64,000 nt of DNA from Echinicola salinicaeni (lineage in GTDB: Bacteria > Bacteroidota > Bacteroidia > Cytophagales > Cyclobacteriaceae). Below, piece after piece: positions 27,159 through 36,115 of this stretch (its first letter is position 1; each line of letters starts with the position of its first letter). The notes under the pieces were generated by a model. The model searched no databases and was not told the DNA's origin. It saw only the letters and a program-made list of their open reading frames with translations. Location: positions 62,001 through 126,000 of the forward strand of contig NZ_JACODZ010000010.1 of assembly GCF_014280965.1 (NCBI RefSeq), written 5' to 3'. A program made the translations under genes and the position numbers.

Positions 27159-27192
27159 TAAAAAAGCATCTGCCTGGGCAGATGCTTTTTCC
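27159..27192 (-). terminator. terminator of the GH43 gene
   Basis: AAAAAGCATCTGCC and GGCAGATGCTTTTT form a 14-base stem with a tiny loop; the minus strand continues with T-rich sequence. It separates the GH43 gene from the hypothetical gene to its left. Confidence 0.88.
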
Positions 27193-27218
27193 ATGATTGA
27201 TCAATTATTCCCTCTACT

Positions 27219-28775
27219 CTAATAGGTCAAGTTAAATGTTTCAAATTCTCCTTGACTATTACCTTTAACAAAAACCCCAGGCTTTACCCCCCATTGCCAA
27301 AAAGACAAGAAATCACCTATCAAAGGAGCGTCTCCTTTGCCTTCCGAAGCAACCTTAATCCATTCACCAGATTCAGATTGGTAAGAAAAGCTCACCTTAT
27401 GGCCTTCTGATACTTTAGCCTTTAAAGAAATCTCCTCATCTACTTCTGTCTTCGCAGTCCCCAGCTTTTGATAAGCTCCACCACGGATTTCAAACAGTTC
27501 CAGCCCCTCGCTCTGAAGCGCCAAACCTATCATATTCTCATGAGTACCATATAAAACTAAGCCTTTCGAAACGCCTTGCTGCAAATTTAATTTGACCTCA
27601 GCTTCATAATTTGCCTTTTCAGGCACCAAGTTGATGACCGCACCAAGACTTTTATCAGTCATATCCCCTTTTCCTGATAATTTTAAACGACCATTCTCTA
27701 ACTTAACATCTGGAGAATAACTTGACAAATCCCATCTCCAGTGGGCAGACAATTCATTTGCATTAAAGTCATCTTCAATATCAATTGGTTCCACTTGTCC
27801 TGAAGACTTATTAATCAATTCATTGGTCTTAAAATAAGGCCATCCAGTCTGTTCATCCCAATAAAACTGGTTGATCAATCCGGATCTCCCCAAATAAGGA
27901 AAACCGTCCTCCGCATAAGCATGGTAAATATAATACCAGTTGCCTGACTCACTCTCTATAGGTGTACCATGTCCAGGACATTTCCAATCACCAAAATCAC
28001 TTAATATTGGATTGCCTCCATATTTTTCCCAGGGCCCAGTAATGGACTCCGCCCTAGCTACTCCAACCTTATAATCACATCCACCTCCGCAACAAGCCGC
28101 ACCAGAATAAATTAAATAATAGTAACCATCCTTTTTCACCATGGACTGCCCCTCTATTCCCCCTCTTTCCCAAGTATCAGCTTCTGCTGTTACTACTTCA
28201 AAAACTTCTCCTTTTAATTCTAATCCATCTTTAGATAAACCAGAACCTAAAATTTGAATAGGTTTATCTGGATTCAGACCATAAGCTTTCCAAGTAATAT
28301 AGAGCTCTCCACCATCATCAAACACAAAAGCATCTATACTTTCTGAGCCCCATTCGATTAATATACCTTGGTCCTCAAATCCTTTGCTGATATCCTTGGT
28401 AGTAGCTACTCCTATACAGGAAACCCCATTTTTTCTTTTGGCGGTGTAATAACAATAATAGGTACCGTTATGGTAAAAGAGTTCTGGGGCCCAAAAGCCG
28501 GATTTGGTCCATTCTGGTTTTTCAGAAAACACATAGTTTTCAAATGTCCAGTTTTTCAAATCTTTGGAACTATAGATAGGATAAATCGGAGCCCAATCAT
28601 TAGAAGTACCGCAAGCATAATAAGTACCATCTACTTCAATTACCGACGGGTCGGGAAATTCCCCCTTGATGATAGGATTAGCAATAGGTTTCACCTCATC
28701 TGAGGTTTGCTTGTCATTTCCTCCGCCACAAGCAAAACAACAAAAGATAATAAAGATCAAAGCATACTTGCTCAT
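27219..28775 (-). CDS. glycoside hydrolase family 43 lipoprotein
   Basis: 518 residues. A lipoprotein signal ends at Cys16 (FCCFAC followed by GGG). The five-bladed propeller shows the general base Asp42 in GEFPDPSVIEV, the pKa modulator Asp148 in SIDAFVFDD and the acid Glu208 in GGIEGQSM. A C-terminal beta-sandwich from about 320 (EDDFNANELSAHWRWDLSS) resembles the accessory module of GH43 xylosidases/arabinofuranosidases. Likely surface or periplasmic removal of arabinose, xylose or galactose from oligosaccharides. Short intergenic regions with a terminator on its 3' side make it monocistronic. Confidence 0.9.
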   Translation of the reverse strand: MSKYALIFIIFCCFACGGGNDKQTSDEVKPIANPIIKGEFPDPSVIEVDGTYYACGTSNDWAPIYPIYSSKDLKNWTFENYVFSEKPEWTKSGFWAPELFYHNGTYYCYYTAKRKNGVSCIGVATTKDISKGFEDQGILIEWGSESIDAFVFDDGGELYITWKAYGLNPDKPIQILGSGLSKDGLELKGEVFEVVTAEADTWERGGIEGQSMVKKDGYYYLIYSGAACCGGGCDYKVGVARAESITGPWEKYGGNPILSDFGDWKCPGHGTPIESESGNWYYIYHAYAEDGFPYLGRSGLINQFYWDEQTGWPYFKTNELINKSSGQVEPIDIEDDFNANELSAHWRWDLSSYSPDVKLENGRLKLSGKGDMTDKSLGAVINLVPEKANYEAEVKLNLQQGVSKGLVLYGTHENMIGLALQSEGLELFEIRGGAYQKLGTAKTEVDEEISLKAKVSEGHKVSFSYQSESGEWIKVASEGKGDAPLIGDFLSFWQWGVKPGVFVKGNSQGEFETFNLTY

Positions 28776-28990
28776 AATTAATAGGTTTTAATAGTATAAT
28801 TAGGGTTAATTTATTCAACAGGCGGTTAGCCATCATTTTTTAAATTTGCTACTCTAAAAAGAAAGTAGGAGGCTCCAGTCCTTTTCTAGTTTTCTAATTC
28901 AAATTGCCTACCCATCAGCTTTCTTCTCCTCTCAACCTCTTTTTGAAGAGATTATTAATAGAGCCAATTCAAAGTAAAACGCCTCTAAAG

Positions 28991-29028
28991 ATATTTAAGG
29001 CATCCATGATCATGAATGCCTTAAATAT
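28991..29028 (-). terminator. hairpin after the GH88/GH105 gene
   Basis: ATATTTAAGGCAT pairs perfectly with ATGCCTTAAATAT across 12 bases. It lies directly past the hydrolase stop codon. The T-tract on the minus strand is weak, so it may terminate only in part or stabilise the transcript. Confidence 0.6.
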
Positions 29029-29041
29029 TGTTTATTTGACT

Positions 29042-30154
29042 TTATTTATTGTATAGTTTGTATACTTCTGTACCCGCACTCAAAAACGCACCCGTGCCAT
29101 AAACCTCGGTTTTATCTGGCCAGGCTTTTCCAGGAGCAGCACCTATTGGCTGCACATAGCCCAACATCCCTTCATCAGTTATATGGGAAACCATGGCTTT
29201 CCAGGCCTTTCTAACAGCTGGTTCATAATCATCTGCATCTAACAATCCTTGGTTTATTCCCCAAGCAAGTCCAAACGTAAAGAAAGAAGATCCACTCGTT
29301 TCAGGTGTAGGATAAAAATCCTGCCCCAATAAACTCATAGCCCAATGTCCTTCTGGAGTCTGTATCTCCAATAGCTTTTTGGCCATTTTCTTATAGATTT
29401 TGGCGAAGTATTTATACTCTTTTGAGTTTGGCTCTAGTTCAGTTAAAATATTGGCCAGTCCTGCAAACACCCATCCATTACCTCTGGCCCAAAAAACCTT
29501 GGTTCCATTGTCTCTTTGGCTTATATAGCGTTCATCTCTATAGTATAAATGTTCCTTTTTATCGAAAAGAAAATCTGTGGTCGCTTTATATTCTTCTACC
29601 ATAAAGTTCAGGTATTTTTGTTCACCTGTGATTTTATAAAGCTTGGCCCATACTGGTGGAGACATAAATAATGCATCACACCAATTCCATCTGTCTTGGT
29701 GATAAGGCGTCGCCCAATTCAACAAACTATTAGAAGGATGATAAAGGATAAAATCAAATTGTTTGATGGTCGGTGCCAACATGGCATCATCCCCATATTT
29801 TCGGTATAATTCAGCATACAACTGGCCTACCGTATGATCATCAGCGTGATACTTCCTTTTATAAAGGCTCCAATTATGCTCTTCAGCGATGCCCCTTAGC
29901 CATTCATAATATTTTTCATCTCCTGAAAGCTCGGCCCATTTTACCATGCCGACATAAAGCGCGCCATTTGTCCAATCCAAGGGATGATGGGGTTTACTAT
30001 GGCCACTATAGCTATAGCGGAAATGCTCGATTTGCCAATCGGCCACTCGTTTCATTTCTGCTTTCACTTCCTGCGGATCAATATCTTGGGCTAAGACAAT
30101 AAATTGAATCCCCAATAAAAAAATTAGGGAAAATTGTAATTTCAGGTATTTCAT
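29042..30154 (-). CDS. GH88/GH105 family unsaturated glycuronyl hydrolase
   Basis: 370 residues with a signal peptide (cleavage near residue 23, VLAQ). The (alpha/alpha)6 barrel family Glyco_hydro_88 is shown by DDHTVGQLYAELYRKYGD, RWNWCDALFMSPPVWAKL with the conserved Asp, KVFWARGNGWVFAGLAN and TSGSSFFTFGLAWGINQG. These enzymes hydrate the 4,5-unsaturated uronic acid left by polysaccharide lyases, for example on rhamnogalacturonan. No lyase gene is seen in the window. It is a separate unit upstream of GH43 on the same strand (266-base gap). Confidence 0.92.
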   Translation of the reverse strand: MKYLKLQFSLIFLLGIQFIVLAQDIDPQEVKAEMKRVADWQIEHFRYSYSGHSKPHHPLDWTNGALYVGMVKWAELSGDEKYYEWLRGIAEEHNWSLYKRKYHADDHTVGQLYAELYRKYGDDAMLAPTIKQFDFILYHPSNSLLNWATPYHQDRWNWCDALFMSPPVWAKLYKITGEQKYLNFMVEEYKATTDFLFDKKEHLYYRDERYISQRDNGTKVFWARGNGWVFAGLANILTELEPNSKEYKYFAKIYKKMAKKLLEIQTPEGHWAMSLLGQDFYPTPETSGSSFFTFGLAWGINQGLLDADDYEPAVRKAWKAMVSHITDEGMLGYVQPIGAAPGKAWPDKTEVYGTGAFLSAGTEVYKLYNK

Positions 30155-30606
30155 TGGTCAATGGTTTATTAAATAAATATTTTCTACTTTTTTACAAGTA
30201 AGCCCCTAAGATAGGGGCAAAAAATATTTTTTATTACCCATTTATATAATTTAGCCCAATTTCCAGCTTAAAAAGCCATTTCCCTCACTTGCTAGCATAA
30301 CCAAAAGTTGTATTTATCCTATTTTATTCCTCCTGCCAGCCCATTGACTAGAGGAAACTTAAAGGACCCTCTAAATGGGTTTATATCCATATGTAAAAAA
30401 ATGCTATACGTAACTTCAACATCCATTTTAACGAAAAAGCTAAAAGTAATTCAAAAAAGATTTAATTGAACATATCGTTAAAAAACAATCTCTTTACCAA
30501 TCCTATTATTTTCATAATATCTATCGTAAATTAATAAGCAATAACCTCCATTAGCCTTATCTACATTATTCAGTCATTTTGTACAATTCCTTTTGGAACA
30601 ATAATT
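30155..30606. promoter_or_regulatory. divergent intergenic region GH88 / DUF5723-like gene
   Basis: 452 AT-rich bases. A GCCCCT-AAGAT-AGGGGC hairpin at 30202-30218 lies about 50 bases before the GH88 start, in its leader or promoter. No TAnnTTTG element is clear. Nothing else that I can support. Confidence 0.45.
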
Positions 30607-31962
30607 ATGGAGATTTGGAAAAAAATAATTGCCAAAAGATCTAAATTATTCCTATTTCTTTTTCTGGCAGCGTTTTCCCTCAATGCGCAAAGCTTCCACG
30701 GGCTGCACTCTAGTTCATATTTTCCTCTTCAAAAAATCTCAAATCAACCTGCCGATATCTTGGAAAGTCGATATAAGTGGCAAGTCAACGTACTTTCCCC
30801 CCAACTGGATATTTATAAAAACCGCGCCCTCGATGACAGTTGGATGGGACAATTAAGCAACAGCTTGGGCATTACCAATTTCAAAAGCATATTCAGTTCA
30901 AGCCGTGCGGATTATTTCCTTCGCTCTCAGATCATCTTTCCTTCAGTCGTCTATAAACCTAGTGATAAGCATGCATTTGCCCTTACTACTAAACTCAATG
31001 GATTGGGGAAATTCGAAAGTACAAGCAGTGCCTTTTTTGACCTACTTGTAGGGGAGCTGCCAAACGAGTTTAAAAACATAAATGGTGATTTTTTCAAATC
31101 AGTTGTCAATACCTGGTGGGAATTCAAACTTAGTTATGCACATAAGTTATATGAAGACGACGCTCACAAATGGACAGGGGGATTAAGTGCCTCAGCACTT
31201 AGCAGCTTAGGGTCTGCTTATGTGGAACTGGAAGACATTTCTGCTGAGTTTGACCAAGAAATGATTGATCACTTAGGTATTAATGTACGTTATGGCCTCT
31301 CTGATAATGTCTCAAAATCCATTTATGAAGATAAGACAAACTTGATGTCCGGCTTGGGCTTCAGTATTGACCTAGGTGTTAATTACATCAAAAAAAGCAG
31401 CCAATCTAGAATCCCACATGAGTACAAAATCGGTTTTAGCGTCACAGACATTGGACACATCAACAACAAGCAAGCTACCGAAACCGCCCTATATTCCATA
31501 AATGCTGAAAATATTTCCACAAAAACATTCAGCAATATTTCTGATATAACTGAACTTATAGACACACTAAACAATCTGGTTAATACAAATAAGGTTTCAG
31601 GCAACAGCTTTAAAACCAATTTACCTACCAACTTTATGTTGACAAGTGACTTTCACTTGAATAATTTTTGGTTCCTAAATGCGATGGTAAGACAAACGCT
31701 AAATCCCTTCCGGGGTCTTGGGAGGGAAATCATTAACCTTTCTGAGTTTATGATGAGCATTACACCGAGATTTGAAAATGAGGTATTTGGTGCTTTTCTT
31801 CCCATAGGGTATTCCAACAAACGGAATTTTACAGTAGGAACAGCATGCAAATACCGGTTTATTTTTGTGGGATCGGGAAATATTTGGACCAGTCTCATAA
31901 ACCAAGACAATACTGAAATTGAACTTTATATCGGAATCAATATCCCTATTAACCCTTATTGA
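30607..31962 (+). CDS. DUF5723-like outer-membrane protein
   Basis: 451 residues with a signal peptide (cleavage after SLNAQ, residue 28). The opening (SFHGLHSSSYFPLQKIS, PADILESRYKWQVNVLS) and later beta-strand alternation resemble the DUF5723 family of Bacteroidota outer-membrane barrels. C-terminal strands end in ELYIGINIPINPY. Role unknown; such proteins often appear with cell-envelope stress genes. It opens a possible three-gene set with the DUF4136 lipoprotein and a beta-barrel protein, although 162 bases with an AT-rich inverted repeat (32015-32034) separate it from the next gene. Confidence 0.65.
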   Translation: MEIWKKIIAKRSKLFLFLFLAAFSLNAQSFHGLHSSSYFPLQKISNQPADILESRYKWQVNVLSPQLDIYKNRALDDSWMGQLSNSLGITNFKSIFSSSRADYFLRSQIIFPSVVYKPSDKHAFALTTKLNGLGKFESTSSAFFDLLVGELPNEFKNINGDFFKSVVNTWWEFKLSYAHKLYEDDAHKWTGGLSASALSSLGSAYVELEDISAEFDQEMIDHLGINVRYGLSDNVSKSIYEDKTNLMSGLGFSIDLGVNYIKKSSQSRIPHEYKIGFSVTDIGHINNKQATETALYSINAENISTKTFSNISDITELIDTLNNLVNTNKVSGNSFKTNLPTNFMLTSDFHLNNFWFLNAMVRQTLNPFRGLGREIINLSEFMMSITPRFENEVFGAFLPIGYSNKRNFTVGTACKYRFIFVGSGNIWTSLINQDNTEIELYIGINIPINPY

Positions 31963-32124
31963 TAAACCAAACTAATTCTTCAAGCCTCCTTTTTACTAAA
32001 AAAAGCTAGTTTATGAAAATTTTTATAAATTTTCTCAATCAGTCTATATCAGCCTTCAACTTTGATTGGTATAATTCATAAATTAATAATTAATAGCATA
32101 GTCTCACAGTTAAAAGCTAAACTA

Positions 32125-32796
32125 ATGGTTAACACTAATTTTATTTGGAGAATTCTTTTATTACTGTTAATAGGAGTACAAGCCTGTACGCCAAATGGCC
32201 CTGAGTATGTAGATGAATTAGACCTGGTCATAACATCCAGGGACAACGACACTAATTTTGACAACTTTTTGACCTACACCTTAGCCGATAGCGTGGTTTT
32301 TATTTCTAATGATGACGATGATGAACTCTCCGAAGAAACAGAAGAATTTCTACTCAATGAAATCAATGAAAAATTCCTAGAATATGGCTGGCAAGAAACA
32401 CAAGCCCCTGAAACAACAGGATCTGATGTAATTATACTTGCAACGGTCATCAACACCGTTAACTTCAATCTAGTTGGTTGGTGGGACTATTGGGGATGGT
32501 GGCCAGGATGGGGATGGTATCCACCGGGATATCCTCCAGGAGGCTGGTATCCTGGATACCCAGGAGGATGCTGCTATTTCGGAGGTGTTTACTCTTATAG
32601 AGAAGGTACAATTTTAGTAGAAATGATCGCGCCTAACGAAGCCTCCTTTAACGGCGACAACGAGCCTGATCCCATACCGGTAATATGGACAGGTGCATTG
32701 AATGGCCTATTGCAAGGAAGTCAAAGTAACATAGAGAGCAGGATTACTACCAGTCTTGACAGAATGTTTTTAGACTCTCCATATTTGAACAAATAA
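32125..32796 (+). CDS. DUF4136 domain lipoprotein with Gly/Trp/Tyr/Pro-rich insert
   Basis: 223 residues from the ATG at 32125; an upstream in-frame start at 32062 would add 21 residues before the signal peptide and is unlikely. The lipobox is GVQAC. DUF4136-type strands follow (LDLVITSRDNDTNFDNFLTY), then an acidic stretch DDDDELSEETEEF. Between about 115 and 160 is an unusual run of Gly, Trp, Tyr and Pro (GWWDYWGWWPGWGWY and PPGYPPGGWYPGYPGG). The C-terminus returns to the DUF4136 pattern. Probably an outer-membrane anchored lipoprotein of unknown role, followed 18 bases later by a beta-barrel gene. Confidence 0.75.
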   Translation: MVNTNFIWRILLLLLIGVQACTPNGPEYVDELDLVITSRDNDTNFDNFLTYTLADSVVFISNDDDDELSEETEEFLLNEINEKFLEYGWQETQAPETTGSDVIILATVINTVNFNLVGWWDYWGWWPGWGWYPPGYPPGGWYPGYPGGCCYFGGVYSYREGTILVEMIAPNEASFNGDNEPDPIPVIWTGALNGLLQGSQSNIESRITTSLDRMFLDSPYLNK

Positions 32797-32814
32797 AACT
32801 AACCCTAATCAGAG

Positions 32815-33435
32815 ATGTATAAAAAACACCTTTTACATATCAACCTCCTTCTAGTAATTGGACTTTTCTCCATGGGCTCTGCCTTTTGCCAACAAAAAGG
32901 AAGCAATAAGTTCACCCTGCACTATATTCCTTCCATGACCATGGGGGATGCTAAGGATTTTACCGATGAATTCAGCTTTAGGGGTTTTGGCTTTTCTTAT
33001 GAATATTTTGTCAAAGACAACCTCTCCGTTGGTATCAGCTCAGGACTATCCACCTACTATGAGGCCAGCGAGGGCTTGGTTTCTGAGACTATAGAAAGAG
33101 ACAATAAAACACTCACTTTATCTGCTAAAGAATTCAACTATATCAACACTATACCTGTTTTACTGACATCCAGTTATTACTATGGTGAAGCTGGAAAAGT
33201 CAAACCCTATGTTTCTTTAGGAATTGGGGGGTATAATGTTCTAAAGTGGAAAGAACTAGGACTATACCGTTTTGAAGACAATAAGTTTTTATTTGGAATA
33301 GCACCAGCTGTGGGGGTCTCTATTCCAATCGCCTATTCTAGTAGTTTAGATTTGGGTGTCCGATACAATCAAACTTTTAGCTCTGACAGTTTCAGCAGTT
33401 TGGATTTCAGGATAGGCTTTTCCTGGTTTTATTAA
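32815..33435 (+). CDS. outer-membrane beta-barrel protein
   Basis: 206 residues with a signal peptide (cleavage near SAFCQ, residue 26). Strand-turn-strand patterning (FSYEYFVKDNLSVGISSGL, YKPY-like VKPYVSLGIGGYNVL, SLDLGVRYNQTF) and a terminal aromatic strand (FRIGFSWFY) point to an eight-stranded barrel of the OmpA/OmpW-like class. Lies 18 bases behind the DUF4136 gene, same operon. No specific substrate can be named. Confidence 0.78.
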   Translation: MYKKHLLHINLLLVIGLFSMGSAFCQQKGSNKFTLHYIPSMTMGDAKDFTDEFSFRGFGFSYEYFVKDNLSVGISSGLSTYYEASEGLVSETIERDNKTLTLSAKEFNYINTIPVLLTSSYYYGEAGKVKPYVSLGIGGYNVLKWKELGLYRFEDNKFLFGIAPAVGVSIPIAYSSSLDLGVRYNQTFSSDSFSSLDFRIGFSWFY

Positions 33436-33480
33436 TTTCTATTTTGCCCAAAGTACTTGCACGGGAAGGTATTTGTATAT

Positions 33481-33516
33481 TAACCGCATCAAGGCAATAA
33501 TTGATGCGGTTATATT
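33481..33516. terminator. bidirectional terminator
   Basis: AACCGCATCAA (33483-33493) and TTGATGCGGTT (33502-33512) form a perfect 11-base stem. It lies between two convergent genes and abuts the stop codon of the leftward one. Confidence 0.82.
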
Positions 33517-33980
33517 TATATCAACTCTACTCCTAATTTACCCAAATGTGAACCAAAAGCTAAAATCAAACATGAAATCACCGCCCCCACACTTATTGCA
33601 AAAAAGGATTGCTTACGAGGAAGTTTAAAAATATAGGCCGCAATAGTTCCCATGTAAACACCAGTAAAAGGCAGTGGAATCATCACAAAAACCATCAAAC
33701 CCCAAAAGCCATATTTTTCAATTTTGTCTCCAACACCATTCTTCGCCCTTCTCATCAATTTCACCGATTGGTTCTTATAAACCTTGTGTTTCCATAGCTT
33801 TTCATTAAAAGTATCAATGAGGAACAATAAAATGGGAAAAACCAGCAAGTTGGCCCCCAAGCCTACCAAAAGCGCTAAAAAGGGATCCAAGCCATTGATA
33901 ATAGCATATGGAATGCCTACCCTAGACTCTCCAAAGGGTGAAATACTCAACAAGAAAGTATGTAGAATAATATGTATCAT
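33516..33980 (-). CDS. small multidrug export family membrane protein
   Basis: 154 residues from the ATG at 33980; the longer frame from 34040 adds 20 polar residues before the first membrane segment and is less likely. Four hydrophobic segments. The motif SPFGESRVGIPYAI matches the conserved PxxExRGAIP-like signature of the Sm_multidrug_ex family (PF06695), and the second half has GFWGLMVFVMIPLPFTGVYMG and a closing SVGAVISCLILAFGSHLG. Despite the name, transport of drugs is not proven for most members. Monocistronic. Confidence 0.8.
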   Translation of the reverse strand: MIHIILHTFLLSISPFGESRVGIPYAIINGLDPFLALLVGLGANLLVFPILLFLIDTFNEKLWKHKVYKNQSVKLMRRAKNGVGDKIEKYGFWGLMVFVMIPLPFTGVYMGTIAAYIFKLPRKQSFFAISVGAVISCLILAFGSHLGKLGVELI

Positions 33981-34088
33981 TTTAGAATTATAATAGTAAG
34001 AAGTTTCCAGTGGGAGAGCTTTGACATACTGCCCCTCCAATGGACTCCTGTTTCCTGGGATTGAATTATTGAATTTTGGTAATTGGAT

Positions 34089-34442
34089 TTAACTCAAAAT
34101 GGGAGGTGCCCTTCCTATAAAAACATGGGATAGGTCAAATATTGAGTCTTCCAGTTCTACTGATAAAAAACTTAGATCAAAATTGTTTTTACCTAATGTG
34201 AAGGGCTTAACCCAAATGAAAAAATTCTTTACTAGTTGATGATTACCCTTAGAATGGTTTCTGGTTTTTTTCGATATGGGACGAAACTGGGCTTTACTCT
34301 TTAATGCAACGACCTCTACTTTACTTTCAACTTCTCCCTTAGGCAAAGTAGTAAATACCGGCTTAAGCTCCTCTTCCGAAAAGAAAAGAATGCCTGCTAA
34401 CAGCAGCATTAAGTTGGTCGATATTTTGATTAATTGATGCAT
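34089..34442 (-). CDS. hypothetical protein
   Basis: 117 residues with a hydrophobic N-terminal segment (NLMLLLAGILFFS). The rest is basic (KSKAQFRPISKKTRNHSKG) and ends with FDLSHVFIGRAPPILS. I do not recognise the family. It is in the gap between the small membrane protein and the aminopeptidase gene on the same strand. It could be a lineage-specific secreted or membrane-anchored peptide. Confidence 0.5.
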   Translation of the reverse strand: MHQLIKISTNLMLLLAGILFFSEEELKPVFTTLPKGEVESKVEVVALKSKAQFRPISKKTRNHSKGNHQLVKNFFIWVKPFTLGKNNFDLSFLSVELEDSIFDLSHVFIGRAPPILS

Positions 34443-34570
34443 TATTAATTATTCCAACACTACTGATCCTTTATAAATTAAATCACCATTTTGAGAATCA
34501 TTCCACCTATTCTTACCTTACCAGAAATTATTAGACTTTTTCCAGCTGCAAATTAAATGCAATTCTACCA

Positions 34571-34613
34571 AAAAGTAAATTCACCTCTCAGAATTTGATC
34601 CAAGAGGTGAATT
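34571..34613 (-). terminator. terminator of the M24 peptidase gene
   Basis: AATTCACCTCT and AGAGGTGAATT form a perfect 11-base stem directly behind the stop codon; TACTTTT follows on the minus strand. Confidence 0.75.
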
Positions 34614-34622
34614 ATTTCTATA

Positions 34623-36005
34623 TCATCCTTTTAAAGCTTCAGTTCTTACACGCTCCACATCATCTGGAGCAATAGGTAATGGAGTACCTAATAAATCTGC
34701 CCCATCTGCTGTGATAACAAAATCTTCCTCTACTCTTATACCTCCAAAATCTTTATAGGTATCAAGTAGATCATAATTGATATAATCATCAATTTTCCCA
34801 GAAGACTTGTACATATCAATAAGTTCTGGAATAATATATATCCCAGGCTCAACGGTAATCACATTTCCAGCTTCCAACTCTTTACCTAATCTTAAAGATT
34901 TCAGACCAAATTCTGTAGATTTTTTTAGTTCAGGTGTATACCCCACATATTGCTCTCCAAGGTTTTCCATATCATGTACATCCAAGCCCATCATATGGCC
35001 CAAACCACATTGGAAAAACATTGTATGTGCTCCAGCTGCCACAGCCTCCTTAGCATCTCCTTTCATCAGTCCGACACCTTTAAGTCCTTCAACCAAAGTC
35101 TCCGCGGCTAATAAGTGGACATCCTTAAATCTCACCCCAGGCTTCAAAGCCTCCACAGCTGCCCTATGGGATTTATAAACAATCTCATAAAGTTCTCTTT
35201 GACGAGCATCAAACTTGGCACTGACAGGAAAAGTCCTGGTCATATCACCAGCATAAAACTCAGGGGATTCTGCACCACTGTCAAAAAGCAATAAATCTCC
35301 TTCATTTATGGTATTCCCATAGTAATGGTTATGCAAAGTTTGACCATTTATCGTAGCAATAGGAGGAAAAGACAAAGCCGCGTTTTTATCCCTGGCCACC
35401 TTAGTAGCAATAGCCACCAACTCATACTCTTTCATTCCTGCCTTGGCCGCCTTCATCACTGCTAAGTGCAATTCTGAAGTGGTAGTAACAGCTTTTTCCA
35501 TTTCTACCAACTCCTCCTTGGACTTGATATTCCTTTGATCAGCAACGGCCTGAATAAATGGCGCAGAAGCCATGGCCTCCACTTCTTCAACAGACTTTCC
35601 GAAAATCTCCCTTAACTTCAAGACATGCTCACCTCTATAAGGAGGTAATATTTGGCAATCTCCTTTAAGCGTATTTGCCAATTTGCTCAAAGCCCCTGTA
35701 TTGCTCACACCTACCTTTTCCGCTAATTCTGCTATGGTCGGCTGTGGACCAGTCCAGACAATGTCATCTATTTCATAATCATCTCCGAAAATATAATCCT
35801 TATCACCATCACAATCAATCACCGCTATCAAACCGGGAAGGGATATTCCAAAATAATATAAAAAGGTACTGTCCTGTCTGAAAGGATACCAGTTATGTTT
35901 AAAGTTAATACTTGCCTCATCATTGCCTAAAAACAATAACTGTCCACTACCCATCTTAGCTTTTAACTGGGCTCTTCTTTCTTTATAAATCTCTCTATTA
36001 AACAT
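34623..36005 (-). CDS. aminopeptidase P family protein (M24B, Xaa-Pro type)
   Basis: 460 residues, cytosolic. The N-terminal aminopeptidase-P domain (MFNREIYKERRAQLKAKM) precedes the pita-bread catalytic fold. Metal ligands are visible in LLFDSGAESPEFYAGDMTRTF (two Asp), QCGLGHMMGLDVHDM (His), TVEPGIYI (Glu) and RVEEDFVIT (Glu). It releases N-terminal residues preceding proline. The gene has its own terminator and belongs to the general peptide turnover set rather than to the surrounding clusters. Confidence 0.93.
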   Translation of the reverse strand: MFNREIYKERRAQLKAKMGSGQLLFLGNDEASINFKHNWYPFRQDSTFLYYFGISLPGLIAVIDCDGDKDYIFGDDYEIDDIVWTGPQPTIAELAEKVGVSNTGALSKLANTLKGDCQILPPYRGEHVLKLREIFGKSVEEVEAMASAPFIQAVADQRNIKSKEELVEMEKAVTTTSELHLAVMKAAKAGMKEYELVAIATKVARDKNAALSFPPIATINGQTLHNHYYGNTINEGDLLLFDSGAESPEFYAGDMTRTFPVSAKFDARQRELYEIVYKSHRAAVEALKPGVRFKDVHLLAAETLVEGLKGVGLMKGDAKEAVAAGAHTMFFQCGLGHMMGLDVHDMENLGEQYVGYTPELKKSTEFGLKSLRLGKELEAGNVITVEPGIYIIPELIDMYKSSGKIDDYINYDLLDTYKDFGGIRVEEDFVITADGADLLGTPLPIAPDDVERVRTEALKG

Positions 36006-36061
36006 TATATATGGGAAGGTTAATTATTATCCTGCAAAGGTCTTAAAGTATTTTGGCTCAA

Positions 36062-36092
36062 CAAAAAAAGAGCCACAATAATTGCAGCTCTT
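36062..36092 (-). terminator. terminator of the phosphatase-family gene
   Basis: AAGAGC ... GCTCTT with an inner CAATTATTG-like stem and a seven-base T run on the minus strand. It marks the end of the SusCD-phosphoesterase operon. Confidence 0.75.
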
Positions 36093-36115
36093 CCTTTTCA
36101 AACTTAATATATCCT

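Noticed and set aside
32015-32034. GAAAATTT/AAATTTTC inverted repeat before the DUF4136 gene
   Set aside because: A perfect but purely AT-type repeat in an AT-rich gap; too likely by chance to call an operator or terminator.
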